Positions 46,601-57,526 are shown, counted from the first letter of the stretch. The stretch is DNA of 64,000 nt from Echinococcus granulosus (GCF_000524195.1 NW_020170403.1:168592-232591), one strand, 5' to 3'. Notes: generated by a model not told the origin, from the sequence alone. Numbers and translations are program-made.

Positions 46601-48359
46601 TAATGCGTGTATTGGTGGTACTTTGCACCCTCACCCTCCTCCGTACACTAGATGTTTCGACTCTCTCCACTCATTTAAGCCCGTTATCTTAACTTTCCAC
46701 TGCTTTATCCCATTTGACAGAATTAGTCTTGCCAGTGCATTGTGGAATGACTGATCAAGGTGTTGGTCTGATGAGAATCCTGTTTTCGACTTAGAATTGG
46801 TCGTGATTTCAGCCGTTTTCATCAGATGTACCTTTTTCCTATCTAGTTGTCAGGTAATCAACTACACTAATAGTTTCTTTTGAAACCCCAGTAGTGTAGA
46901 AGTAGCCAATCCTTCACAATGCACCCCCAGCAAATTGTTTCAAGAGATGTACATCAAGCTAAAACAAAGAAGTGCAAGCGTAGACAACATGGTAGAGATC
47001 TGTGGGCATTTGATTCGAAGATTGTGACAGCTTTGTCGAATATAATAGAAGGCGTACTGACAGTACGAAGACGATATAAAGTATACAGGTTTAAAAGTAT
47101 GAAAGTGTGTTTGGAACTTTTGGGAGTTCGTTTGCATGACGCCGCTTTGTCACCTTGGCAGTCGAGTTATGGGAGAATTAATGTGTAATAGTAAAGCAGA
47201 TACCGTTTTTGCATTTTCTTTTTATGGCCGTTAGCCTCGACACCTTCCTAACTTTTCTACTACGATAGTGCTTGTAGTGTAATCAACCGTGGGATAGAAG
47301 CTAGGGTTATTTAATGTTTCTTCTACATTGGCAGAAGAACTTAAAATCTGAAACTACTAATTTTGGCCTATATTATGAACAAAATCGGTCAATAGGGGCC
47401 AATTCCAAGTATTTTGAGAGTAATGTACAGCATTCATTATTTCTTTCCAAAATGGTGTCATCTAAATGCTACCCAACCATCCATCTAGAACATTCCTCAC
47501 TCCTTTCAACGCAAATATTGAAATAGTCTTGTAGACAAATTATCACCAAAATTTTGCCATTCAATCAAATCTGGTCGAGCTTGAGGCTGCTGCTGAAATT
47601 CGACATCGTTTCGATGGCACCTTGATGCAATGCATTACTGCTCCACCCTCTATTCTGTGGTATTTTAGCTCAACATCCATTCAATACAAGCAGGATTGTG
47701 TTTCTCTGGAAATGGGTTTGCTGACGTCACCAGAGATCCTGGAAAAACTAGATGCAACTTAATTTGGAACGCAAAAATTATATAGAAGACAAATTAAGCA
47801 GGTGTTATTTCTATGTGCTAAGTAAATTAGGTACCATTCTATTCATATTCAAGCTAATAGAGTTCTTCAACTTTTTCCTATCTAGGTAAAATCTTCTCCA
47901 AGGAGCGATCAGTGCAGCTGTTCAGTAGTTTCACCCTCATCGCGAAGGAAGAAGTCTGCAGGAAGGCGCATGACTCTGGCGGTTGCAGCTCGTGAATCCT
48001 TCTCCTCCTTCCTTCAGTTGCGCTTTCCAGGTTCCAGAAGTGGGAATCGATCCAAGCGCAGCAGCCTCTTTTCCCTCTCTGAGTCTCAGAATCAGCAACA
48101 GCGTCAACAGCACCATAATCAGCAACACCATCACCACCCTTTTATACACCTACACCTGCGTCAACCACCAATCCGAGATCAGGAGGAAATCTCACCTCGG
48201 GATCAGCCGGAGAGAGATCTAGGTGGTGAAGACGTTAAAGAGAGCGATCGCTCCTCTAGTCTGGACCATGTCTTCCACCCAGCTTACTGCACCAGGGCGC
48301 AGTCACATCATCCACAATGCAAGGACGGCGGTGAGGAAGTTGCAAAGAAGGGTGATTGA
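24745..48359 (+). CDS. Shal/Kv4-type voltage-gated potassium channel alpha subunit
   Basis: Six exons (24745-25620, 30133-30398, 33588-33750, 38100-38705, 41769-42023, 47886-48359) join in phase to 2640 nt, 879 residues plus stop. The N-terminus has the Kv4 signature [12 protein letters not shown] (residues 13-26). The T1 domain (about 53-150) has the zinc motif HX5CX20CC at H116, C122, C143 and C144. S1 lies near 193-213, S2 near 237-257, S3 near 270-288, S4 at 301-314 ([13 protein letters not shown]) and S5 near 333-353. The filter is TLGYGD at 379-384, and S6 carries PVPF at 410-413. Shal channels form tetramers that pass fast A-type potassium current in nerve and muscle membranes. The tail after residue 435 is much longer than in fly or vertebrate Shal but keeps KARIRK, the dileucine segment HLLKCL near 713-718 and a late SRRKK. 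Confidence 0.95.
25621..30132 (+). other. Shal intron 1 (4.5 kb)
   Basis: The intron is bounded by GTACGT and a pyrimidine-rich acceptor ending CCCTAG. It is AT-rich apart from a short GC-rich CTGCTG/GGCGGCAGC patch near 28258-28285. No nested gene or LTR-family copy was found. Confidence 0.8.
30133..30398 (+). CDS. Shal exon 2: S4 voltage sensor, S5, pore helix
   Basis: The exon encodes residues 293-380 and the first two bases of the filter glycine. S4 keeps the full set of basic residues ([14 protein letters not shown]). The S4-S5 linker [20 protein letters not shown] is nearly identical to animal Kv4. The pore helix reads [15 protein letters not shown]. The donor GTATGT lies within the GGGG run and is placed by the Gly381 split codon. 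Confidence 0.96.
30399..33587 (+). other. Shal intron 2 (3.2 kb)
   Basis: The intron interrupts the potassium-filter glycine codon and is bounded by GTATGT and ATTGTAG. It is strongly AT-rich. No further feature is supported. Confidence 0.8.
33588..33750 (+). CDS. Shal exon 3: filter, S6 and start of tail
   Basis: One base completes Gly381, followed by YGDMVPKT, then S6 ([18 protein letters not shown]) and [16 protein letters not shown]. The usual gating motif PVPV reads PVPF here. The exon ends in phase 0 before GTGAGC. Confidence 0.95.
33751..38099 (+). other. Shal intron 3 (4.3 kb as assembled, contains gap)
   Basis: The intron is bounded by GTGAGC and CTTCAATAG. It contains the assembly gap at 37241-37340, so its true length is unknown. 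No exon or LTR-family copy was recognised. Confidence 0.75.
37241..37340. other. Assembly gap, 100 N
   Basis: Exactly 100 unknown bases, a round number usually used for a gap of unknown size. Open frames reported across it are artefacts. Confidence 0.99.
38100..38705 (+). CDS. Shal exon 4: cytoplasmic tail, basic start and low-complexity region
   Basis: The exon encodes residues 436-637. It opens [14 protein letters not shown], continuing the RRAQ-KARLARIR segment of the family. It then carries a Gly run, Ser/Asp-rich and Pro/His-rich stretches ([18 protein letters not shown]) and an acidic patch (GDKDEDD). It ends LGESE in phase 0 at a GTGAAT donor. Most of this exon has no counterpart I recognise in fly or vertebrate Shal. 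Confidence 0.9.
38706..41768 (+). other. Shal intron 4 (3.1 kb)
   Basis: The intron is bounded by GTGAAT and CGTCTTTTAG. If it is not spliced, the frame runs 24 codons further to TAA at 38780. No other feature was found. Confidence 0.8.
41769..42023 (+). CDS. Shal exon 5: tail with dileucine targeting motif
   Basis: The exon encodes residues 638-722, with phase 0 at both ends. Its end, [15 protein letters not shown], aligns with the ETQHHHLLHCLEKTT segment of vertebrate Kv4, whose dileucine directs the channel to dendrites. The rest is Ser-rich. The donor is GTAATT. Confidence 0.9.
42513..42530. repeat. Short palindromic tandem repeat CCTAGGTACC
   Basis: CCTAGGTA is followed at once by a second CCTAGGTACC; each unit is self-complementary. 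It is too short to assign a role and lies in a Shal intron. Confidence 0.5.
47535..47762 (+). CDS. Possible alternative 3'-terminal exon of Shal (unproven)
   Basis: An open frame of 75 codons plus TAA follows a TCTTGTAG acceptor-like site, in phase 0 as needed after Shal exon 5. It lacks an ATG. Its start, [20 protein letters not shown], would follow CLQIVT of exon 5, and vertebrate Kv4 has CLEKTTNHEFVDE at the same point. The composition is protein-like. The pyrimidine tract is weak and the similarity is short, so it could be a terminal exon, a decayed cassette or chance. Confidence 0.35.
   Translation, partial: TNYHQNFAIQSNLVELEAAAEIRHRFDGTLMQCITAPPSILWYFSSTSIQYKQDCVSLEMGLLTSPEILEKLDAT
47886..48359 (+). 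CDS. Shal exon 6: C-terminal tail and stop
   Basis: The exon encodes residues 723-879 in phase 0. [19 protein letters not shown] aligns loosely with the CCSRRHKKTFRIPN segment of Kv4. A Gln/His-rich tract ([19 protein letters not shown]) follows, then acidic and basic stretches. It ends AKKGD before TGA, so the VSAL PDZ-binding end of vertebrate Kv4 is missing. Confidence 0.88.
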   Translation, partial: VKSSPRSDQCSCSVVSPSSRRKKSAGRRMTLAVAARESFSSFLQLRFPGSRSGNRSKRSSLFSLSESQNQQQRQQHHNQQHHHHPFIHLHLRQPPIRDQEEISPRDQPERDLGGEDVKESDRSSSLDHVFHPAYCTRAQSHHPQCKDGGEEVAKKGD

Positions 48360-49089
48360 GAACGGTGTGCTGAATATCCGAACTCCCGCGCGAGTATTGT
48401 GATTTGGTAAAGAATTGTGTGCCATGTTTTAAGAATACTTATGTGTATGTACAAAACCTTTCGTCTTAAAATGCTGAGAGAGGGGAATAGGTGGAATCTT
48501 GACAAATTAGTAAATACCTGTGGGAGACATCTAATCCAGTCAAGAGGCATCCCATTAGTTGCTGTGGATTCACTTACTTATTCAATCTATGCTTCACCTA
48601 ATTCCTTTTATTTCTTTTTTGAACAGACTGGATGCTTAGAAACGTGAAATTTGTTCTAAAAGTCTACAATAATTGAACATTGTTTTCAATCATTAAGGCC
48701 CTGAACATTCAGGTAGTTTCCTGCACCGACAATTACTTTGTGTTAAATGTCATGGAGAAATAGGTATCCGCACAGCATTCTTCGGCTATCCTTTTTTGAC
48801 AAAATTGACGTGGCAGATGGTTAGAAAATTCGAAACAGCTTTTAAATCACAAGTGATTTCATATTTCGCACTACGTTTATTTACATCTTGAGATAATATT
48901 TTACTGCCTAAAATTCGAAGAAATCCCAAAGTGATTTGGAAATGCAGGGCCGGTATTCCACTTTAAATTCGTGTAGTTTTTTTAAATGTCGGCCACTTTT
49001 GATTATTTTCCGTGCATGCTCTGAGTTGATTGTTGGCTGGAAGTTGAAAAGCAGAAAGCATCCTCTGCACTACTGCAGCGCCCCAAGAT

Positions 49090-50005
49090 GTCCCCACGTA
49101 GAGAAGAGTTAACCAAGATACTGCATAGCCGCCCTCCTCTCCTCTTGGGCGCCGTCCCCATGGACGCCCTTGGTCAACCTCTCGCGTCGGCCATTACAAC
49201 GCGATTGGGTAATCTAAGAAAGCACCCACCAACCAACCTCGCCAGCCATGGAATTTGCGCGCATTTAAGGAGGTGTTTAGCTGCATCGCTACTGATCCCC
49301 TCTTGGCAATTCTACTAGATCTGCAGTAACGTCCAATTTGGTAACTGTATTGGGGGAAGGGGTAATGCGCATGCCATCACGTATGCCCATCGCTAATTGT
49401 ATAAACGCTGGCCTCAAGGCAGAGTCATTTGATAAGCGCCTGTGTGTAAAACAGTTTTATGGAAATAATGTTTCGTGTCTATTCCACCTTGTAAATTTGC
49501 CCTCACTTCAGTGCTACCCAACCATATCTGTCTGGGTTCTGTCTAGCTAATAGAGAGTTGGAGGAGGTATCGCGTGTTTAAATCATTGACATCTTCGTAC
49601 AGGTGGCGTAAACAACTCCGTAGCTAGCTAATCCGGATGATTTACGGTTAGTATCACTTCACTTTTTGTTAGCTTTTCCGCAGAACATGAGATTGGGGCA
49701 GTTGCCGAGGGTAGACGTCGCTTTTTACCTTTCTGTCAGAGATCGTTACAGATTCTTCCATCCGCAGCACATGACCTTTCTCAGTCACATTGAGTTTTGG
49801 CATTCATTGAGAGAAATCAGGGTATTCGTCCCTTTGGATCGGGTTCGCTTCCCGCCGCTGCTAATGTAGCGCACCTAGACCACCCGACGCACAGGAGGGC
49901 CGGAGGTCTACTGACATAGCCTGGAGGCCAGCCGCTCAGGGGAAGTACGAAGGCAGAGTTTATGAAACAAAAGTGTAGAGTTTAGCCAACAATTAAAGTA
50001 TTGCA
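49090..50005 (-). mobile_element. LTR element with both LTRs damaged
   Basis: By the minus-strand polarity, the 5' LTR is 49865-50005 (TGTAGCGCACC...TATTGCA on the plus strand), shortened to 141 bp by an internal loss. The 3' LTR is only a stub at about 49091-49125 (CACGTAGAGAAGAGTTAACC...CTGCA). Next to the stub, 49131-49146 reads as a polypurine tract on the minus strand. The internal region of about 0.7 kb matches those of the 58.3 and 60.8 kb elements and has no meaningful open frame. Confidence 0.65.
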
Positions 50006-53000
50006 TACCACTTTGAAGTTAACAAATTGTAAGCCATTAGGTGGGCTTGAAAAACAAAAAAGCATATATTTTTGGAAGAATTTTGAATTTCTTGGGGTTG
50101 CAACTGGTTCTTGCTAAAAAATTTCCAACTTATTGTAGGAATTTTCTCTTAGGGTCCCACAGAATAGGTGCTTACAGCTTGCGAATTTAGAAGCTCAAAT
50201 TCTCAAAAATTTAATGCATGGCATAATACATTAACTTTATGCTTGAGTTTGGTAAATGACGATATAATCGGTACCTTTTGGATACATTTCGGACCTTCAC
50301 TTAATTGATAGAAATTTGTCGTATATTACATTGGGTTTTGGGGCTACCAATTTACGAATGTTGTCCGAATACAACACAATTTTAATGTCCTCTCGTTTAT
50401 GGATAACCCACAGTGTAGTGCTATTTTATCTCAAGACTTTCTGGAAGAGGAAAAGGTGGTAGTAACAGCCTTATAGATAATGAAATTCCTCTTTCTTCTC
50501 CATTAAACATGCATGGGAACGTTTAAAAAAGATGTGTGGTTTGGGCGCGCGGAAAACGTTATAAGTAGTCTACAAACAGAATCGCTCTTCTTTCTCTCCT
50601 GCATTAGTAAAATTTTCTGCATCAAGTGTCTACACTTTTTTACAGCAAAGAGGTTTTTGCCATCACCCTAAGCATGCCGGTTATTTTTGGCAATGCTCTT
50701 AGTCCCATTGCCTCCTCGTGGGACAAGCAGGCAGTTGTAACTGTCAAATGGACTTAGTTCAACAACGCAAATCATCTTATATTCATGGACTCTGTCCCAT
50801 CTTTCCCTAGAATACTTACCACTTATGACACTTTTGTTCGTACTTGACAAATTCTTCGCAATATTGTCGTTCAAAAATAGAAATAGAGGACGTTTTTTAC
50901 TGTTTTTTGGTGAACGCAACAGAAGCCATGTACCTAGAACCAGTTTTGAACTTCACCACCGAATGAAAGCACATATGCTTCAGTAACGAGTTAAAAGATT
51001 TTTAATTTCTTATAATTCATTTGATTTGGCTGCTGTTCTATGTAATAAAATGCCATCACATCGTCCTGCCATAACGAGGTTTTAATGGCCATGTCGCTTT
51101 CACTGGTCATGCTGATGGTAAATTCCGCCTTCTCGACAGTGACCCTTCCTTAACTACTAACCAGTGCAATAACATGAAATTCTACTAATAATTTCAAAGG
51201 TGTCACTATCATTACGCTGAGGGGGAATTGCTACTTATTTTACTTTTCAGTAGATTTCAGGTGGAAGTTTCCATAGCATAATCTGCCTATGTTAGAGATT
51301 TCACTGTATCCTCCTAAGTGTTAATTATTGTTTTTAGTACTACTTTTGATTATTAAATGGTAAAAAGGCTTGTACGGTTTTGGATAAAGCTAGCTGTAGT
51401 GACTTAGTGTAACTTGCATAGATATGTGTGGGTTGATTGGTGCGGTATCCCTTAATGTGCTCCCTACTATATTCCCTTTATTCTCAGCCCACTCTCACAT
51501 CATTAAATGCTAAGTAAACTAACTGGATGAATGTGACTCGAGTTTGCCTACTTCAGGAACCGAGTCTAATTGCATCCCATTTATTTCACAGCAGTCTGAG
51601 AAGTTGGGGTGGGTGGTAGCAGAAGGTGCCGAATAGAGATGACTCAAAAGTATAAATCGAGTAATTCGGCATTCAGAATCACTTGAACAATACGGAGAAA
51701 ACCTTCATGATCATCCCCATGAAGACTTTTGCATTACCATTGAAACAGCAAGAGAGGTAGAGGTAAAAATGTTAAGGAAGAGTTGGATATTAGAAGTAAG
51801 ATAGCAACAGAAGTTGCTAGGTCTAATCCGCTTGATCCTAGAGTCAATTTGTTTTGCTCAGGTCATTCTAGCCTGTGTCTCACTAGAAATGTTTAATAAT
51901 TTGCTATGTTGACTCTTTTGACGAATGTCATATTTCAGGAAACCCGTCTTGTTTACTTGAGGAAACTGCGTGAACCCATTCGGTCGCCTTCTACAAAGCA
52001 ACCCAACTCTTGGTGTTACAATAGGGACAAAGGAATTACAATATTTACCTTATAGTAAATTGTACGTCCTTAATTTTATGTTCCCTTTTTTTCTATTGGC
52101 ATATCCTCTAGGTACGGTGTTTCTGCCCATTGAGTATTACCGAGGGATTCAATTGGAAATAGCACTTTTACAGCCTTTTCGGTGAAGATGATAATATCTG
52201 TGTAAAGGAGGTAAATTTTAGAGTTTATGTGAGATTTTGCAAATGGTGTGATTTATAATTTTTGTTCGGTTGCTACTTGGGGTTGGCAGCTCAGATAGCA
52301 TCTTTTTTCACACCCTTTCTGACGCAAATGCAATAGCTCGCAAAATCACGACTGATGGCAGGGAAAAATATTTTACTTTATTTTGCTTAAAAGTGCGGAA
52401 TTTTCCTTCACTCCTAAAAAGCTATTGAGGCGTTGAACCGTTTTTGGCAAAGTGTCAGCTTTTTTCTAAAATGGATACTTGAAAGTAATTTTCAAATAAT
52501 TCTATCACCAGAACATCATGACACTGTCGTATCTGCCAAGTGGATATGCGGACCTCCCCTTTTCCTTACTGTCGGTGTCATAAATGACATCTAATTATGT
52601 ATCTTTTTTTGACTCCTGAATAACTACTCACATATTGTCAAGTGTTCACCTAGTACTAAATGACAGCACTTTAATTTACCTTCTACTGTTTTAAGTTTTT
52701 AAGGCTTTTTAACATCATGCGCTTGATTTTTGGACTACTTAACATTGGAATCTTTAATTCTTCCTTAATGAGCCAGAGCCGTACTACAAATTCCACTCTT
52801 ACACAGCAGTAAGCCTCCTGAGGTAAACAGCCCAGCTATAGTCCAGGCCACCTCCGTTTCTCTCCCAATTATTTCTCAATTGTCTACCCTATTTTACATG
52901 CGATCATGTGATTATTTTGCATGACAATGCCAAGAAAAGATGACAATCGTGTGAACCACAATGGTAAAAGAGGGAATGTGGATAATATAGATGGGGGAAG

Positions 53001-54974
53001 ACAATATTTCACCTCTTCTTTCCCCACCCCCTATTCCTAAGGCATGAATGAGTCTGAGAATAGGACTACATTTTATTGTTTCTCTAGTCCTGGATTTTTT
53101 AATCAAGAATAAAAGGAAATTTTTCTTCCATATTATCCAGTTGTGTTGCACTGAGTGGACGAGATCGGTGCCACTATTACTGTTTGGTATTCTGAAAGTC
53201 TGCAAAAGTGTCACTTGCGCAAATAAAACATGGATGGTGCGGTAAACTCCGAATACAAAAGCAAGAAGAACATTTCCCATCAAAGGTTATTCAGTCAATC
53301 TAACATAAAGATCTTGGTTTTATAACTTACGCGAGTTAGTGGTTGAAGTTAATTTTTGCCTATTAATGTATTAGCTAGCGGGTGGAACGTATTTGCTGAG
53401 ATCATAAAAAATGCTGCCCCTCCAAAAGCGATGCAGCCAGCTTTGAGTGATCCACCACCAGGATCATATTTAAAGCTTTTTTTCCTCTTCAAATGCTACA
53501 CAACAAATGAAGTAAAAGCTCTTTCAGCCTCGAGTTTGAAATTTAGTCCAGCTCGGTCCGTGAGCCGGACAAGCTGGAATCGCACCCAGCCAGTTAGTTC
53601 AACCGACATCTAAGGATATGGGTGTGGATTGGATTGAAAAGGATAGCAGTACAGAACACATTTAGGAGCCCTGTACGGCAATACTCACCCATATACGTTT
53701 GTACAGCGAGTTATACCGACAATTGGCCAAGTATTTTGGTCACTTGACTTGCATTGCAGATTTGTTTGCAGTTTCTGCGAAATGCATTCTCTGTCTAGAC
53801 TTAATGTGAATATCTCGAAATTTTTTTCATACCTCCCTAATATTGATACCTGGATGTCTGCTAGACATGGCTGGCTGTAAAATCGTGCACTTGAAGAAAT
53901 TTTCTTTAAGAAATATTAAAATTACTATTTGCCCTTTAAGCCACTGAAGAAGGCTTGAATGGCGCAATAAATTGAAGAATTATGTTGACAAGGAAAGCCA
54001 GGACTTCCCGGATTATAACATTGTATGTGACGAAAACGTGGTGCGCTAGGTCACTCAGGCATCAAAACGAGCACCAAAGTAGTGGAAGCATTCAACACCG
54101 ATGGTAAAGCAAAACGAGTAATTCGATGAAGATTCATTCATGCAGATAAATCTTTATGTTCCAAAGTTTTGTAGTTTTTCCAAGTCAAAAATAGATTTAT
54201 TTTGAGCATTTTGCGCTTTGTTTTTTTTCTGCACAAATTCGTGGGTCCCTGTTTGAGTTGAACGGCCTTTATGGGACCAGCCCATGGACAGAGTGACTTT
54301 CATTTTTATCACTACTTGCATAGATGACATATTAAGTATTTATATGTCTTAAAGATACTTAAGGTCTCTCGATTCCCTACAATTCCTCAACGAAACGACA
54401 AAGTCATTAAATTGTCCTATTCTGATACAGCTTTCTTACATCCATCCAGTTATTTAGACAGCTCTTCTTAAGAACTAGATGTCAAAAATGATTAAGTGTT
54501 TTTTTTACGCTGAGAATATGGAAACAAGTATTTTTATCTGTTATGTATGATAAGATCAAAAAGCGATATCAAGGTAACTTTTGGTTAAATTACTTCCATT
54601 AAGGACCACCATATTCATCTTGGTTTTGTTGAAAACTGCGACAACCCTGTATTTATGTACTATTTTAAATCACATTTGAAAATTTCTACCATCACTGATA
54701 GTTTCTCTAACTTTAAGACCATATTTTAGGGCAAAATTTTGAAGTCTGCTTTACTTCATGTGAGTTGAATACCCCTCGTCCTTTAAATAGTCGGTGTTAT
54801 TACAATGCCTCCTCACTCTGAACATCGGTGATGATAGCAAACGATGATCTTTTCCCCTCTGCCATTTAATTCTAGAGTTAGCTATCGATGAATTTTTCTT
54901 CTCCTTACCCTTTAGTAATGCGCATTGATGACAGTTTTGCTTGTCATTTAATAAAGGACGGGGCATAAAATAGT

Positions 54975-55570
54975 TTCGTGGGGATAGGGCTTCGCGTCTA
55001 TTCCTCCTTGCCACATCATCATCACCTCAGTGCTGCCCAGCCATATATATATATTCATCCAGGTTTGATCCAACTAGCAGAGAGGCGGAGGTGTTGCGTG
55101 TTCACTTATACAGATACCGTGGACAGCTCAATACCAAATTTTTTCAGATGGTTCACAGCTAGAGTCGCCGCAGTTGTTAATAGCTTCCCTGCAGAACACA
55201 GAATTCGGGTAGTTACCGAGGGTAGATGCTATTTTGAAAGCTTCTGTCAGGGGTTGTCGAAAATTCTCCCACTCACAGCATATGTCCTTCTTTTGTCATG
55301 TTAAATTTTAGCATTTAATGGGGTAAACCAGGGCAAATGTCTTTCAGGATCCGATTAGCTTTCCTCTGCCACCAATGTACAGCCCCAAGTCTTGCGTGTA
55401 GATGAAAGAAGACATAACATTCGGACAAAATGTGTGTTGCAGGAGTAGAGATGGGTTGGGGACTACTAATATGGCCTAAAGGCTAGGCTGCGGGGCAGAA
55501 GTACAATTATCATGGCCTTCAGTGCTTACGTAGCCAAAACGAAGAGTTTAACAAACCATCAAAGTATTGA
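54975..55570 (-). mobile_element. LTR element, 5' half only
   Basis: The LTR at 55376-55570 keeps the blocks GGACTACTAATATGGCC and CGAAGAGTTTAACAAACC. Beside it, 55366-55374 reads TGGTGGCAG on the minus strand, a good primer-binding-like site one base from the LTR end. The internal region at about 54975-55365 has the CTCAGTGCTGCCCAGCC and AGAGGCGGAGGTGTTGCGTGTTCAC blocks. The far LTR is missing. Confidence 0.65.
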
Positions 55571-56159
55571 AATGATATTTAAAAAATAAGATAACGCTTT
55601 CATTTTTACTAGGTTATTTGACTTTTCCATATACCTTTGAATATGCGGGCTTTCCAGCAGCCGCAGCTTGTGATTCTGCTTGGTGGAATAGCCTTTAGGA
55701 TGGGCTTTTTGTGAGACAGGGCGATTCTAGGGTACAACATGCCGACGAACATCAAGTAGCGGAATCTCATCACAATGTCCCACGACTGCAAAATCTTAAT
55801 GTCTTCCCAGGAGTTAAGGTCAAATACAAACCAATTAAATGGAAGTACAAGAACGTATTATGCACTTTGTGAAAGTCAACCTGTAAATTTCCCTTTTAAA
55901 AATGATATCTTAACTCTAAAGGATTGAACTCAAAAACACTTAGACAAGTTTTATAACTAAAAGTACGTGAAGTTGAATTCTGAGCAGATTTAAGACCTAC
56001 TCTATCAAAATTCATCCAAAATTACAATGAAGTATAAAAGAAATATATTTTTAATTAACGTAGCAAAACATGATATCACAATGCCTCGCAAGGCAGTAGT
56101 TCATGATAAAACCATCGCAATGTCTCCTTTTCCTTGACATAAACCAATGCAAAAAGACT

Positions 56160-57017
56160 CAGTAATTGCAGAAATTTCCCAAAGCTATGCTTCATTCGTT
56201 AAACTAATCTCCATTGCAATCTTCCATTCTTCGTCAACCGAACACAAGGGGTTGTAAATCTCACCAAACAAATTGCCCTGACGTTAGAACAAAACAGCAC
56301 AACCCCAGACACCACCGTGTACATCACACTTTCACTTCACAAATTCACACGTGATCATGGGATTGTTGAATGATAATGTGAAGGAAGGGTGATAATTATT
56401 TTGGGTGTGGAGAAATATCCCCAAGAGAATACAGGGCATGAGATGAGGATGAGATAGGGCAATGCAATTTCGCCTTTCCTCCTTCTCTCTTCCCCTAATT
56501 GAAATACATCCCTTCCCATGGGTCAGTTTTGCGGCAAGTAGTATGAGATTGTGCGCAGGAATAGTTGAGTCTGCGGTGCAGCCCTCTTCTCGGAGTGTGT
56601 GCTAGGGGGTGGTTAAACCTGCGCTTGATTTCATATTGCTTGCCACAAAACTGACCCATGGGAAGGGATGTATTTCAATTAGGGGAAGAGGGAAGGAGGA
56701 AAGGCGAAATTGCATTGCCCTATCTCATCCTCATCTCATGCTCTGTATTCTCTTGGGGATATTTCTCCACACCCAAAGTAATTATCACCCTTCCTTCACA
56801 TTATCATTCAACAATCCCATGATCACGTGTGAATTTGTGAAGTGAAAGTGTGATGTACACGGTGGTGTCTGGGGTTGTGCTGTTTTGTTCTAACGTCAGG
56901 GCAATTTGTTTGGTGAGATTTACAACCCCTTGTGTTCGGTTGACGAAGAATGGAAGATTGCAATGGAGATTAGTTTAACGAATGAAGCATAGCTTTGGAA
57001 ATTTTCTGCAACTATTG
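56160..57017. repeat. Giant inverted repeat (fold-back) with 400-bp arms
   Basis: The arms are 56160-56559 and 56618-57017, separated by a 58-bp loop. Long blocks are exact reverse complements, for example the whole run from the CACTTCAC at 56335 outward to the AAAGCTATGC at 56181. I count only four single-base differences over about 360 bp of core, and more in the 30 bp next to the loop and at the outer ends. It encodes no recognisable protein and has no clear target-site repeat. A transcript through it would fold into a long double-stranded hairpin. Confidence 0.9.
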
Positions 57018-57526
57018 AATTTTCCACTTAAGACAAAATTGTACTTACTTAGCACCTTTATATTTCTATGGCTCATCATTTTTCCCCATTACTCTAGACA
57101 CTCGTAGACCAGCATTTCACTTTTTTTTGAATAGAGTTGGATGTGGGAACTTTTAGTTGTTGCATTATTGTTAAATAGACTCTGAAAATTAGATCAACAC
57201 TGATCACCCTTTAATGTCGTCCTCGATAACATGAGTTATGCCAGTATTTGCTTATGTTTTGCGGAAAAATTTGGTTGTTTCGTTCATTGCTTTAAGCTTT
57301 TCTTACAGTTCTCTCTGAGATTACGAGATATTTCTAAAATCGACTATTTTTGTATACCGCTAAGAGGAACATACTTTCCTTAGCTGAGATATTGCAGGAT
57401 TGCCACAAGGTTGCGCTATCTACGCTATGGCCATTGAATAGCGCTACTTACTTTTCTTTGCTACCTACACTCGTTTACAGGTGATGTCGGTGACTGTCGG
57501 TGAGTTGCACATGTACGCAAATGCTT

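Larger units (their letters stand above)
42024..47885 (+). other. Shal intron 5 (5.9 kb)
   Basis: The intron is bounded by GTAATT and TTTTTCCTATCTAG. It contains a palindromic CCTAGGTACC repeat at 42513-42530 and an ATG-less open frame at 47535-47762 that could be an alternative exon. Otherwise it is AT-rich and featureless by eye. Confidence 0.75.

Noticed and set aside
47983..48222. 79-codon frame overlapping Shal exon 6
   Set aside because: It is in another frame; the frame from 47886 continues Shal in phase and carries the SRRKK segment.
52912..53283. 123-codon minus-strand frame as a gene
   Set aside because: Hydrophobic and Ile/Ser-rich composition follows from the purine-rich and AT-rich plus strand; no family, start context or splice site is convincing.
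56609..56845. 78-codon frame inside the fold-back as a transposon protein
   Set aside because: The composition is unremarkable, there is no family resemblance, and it runs from the loop into one arm, so it is likely incidental.
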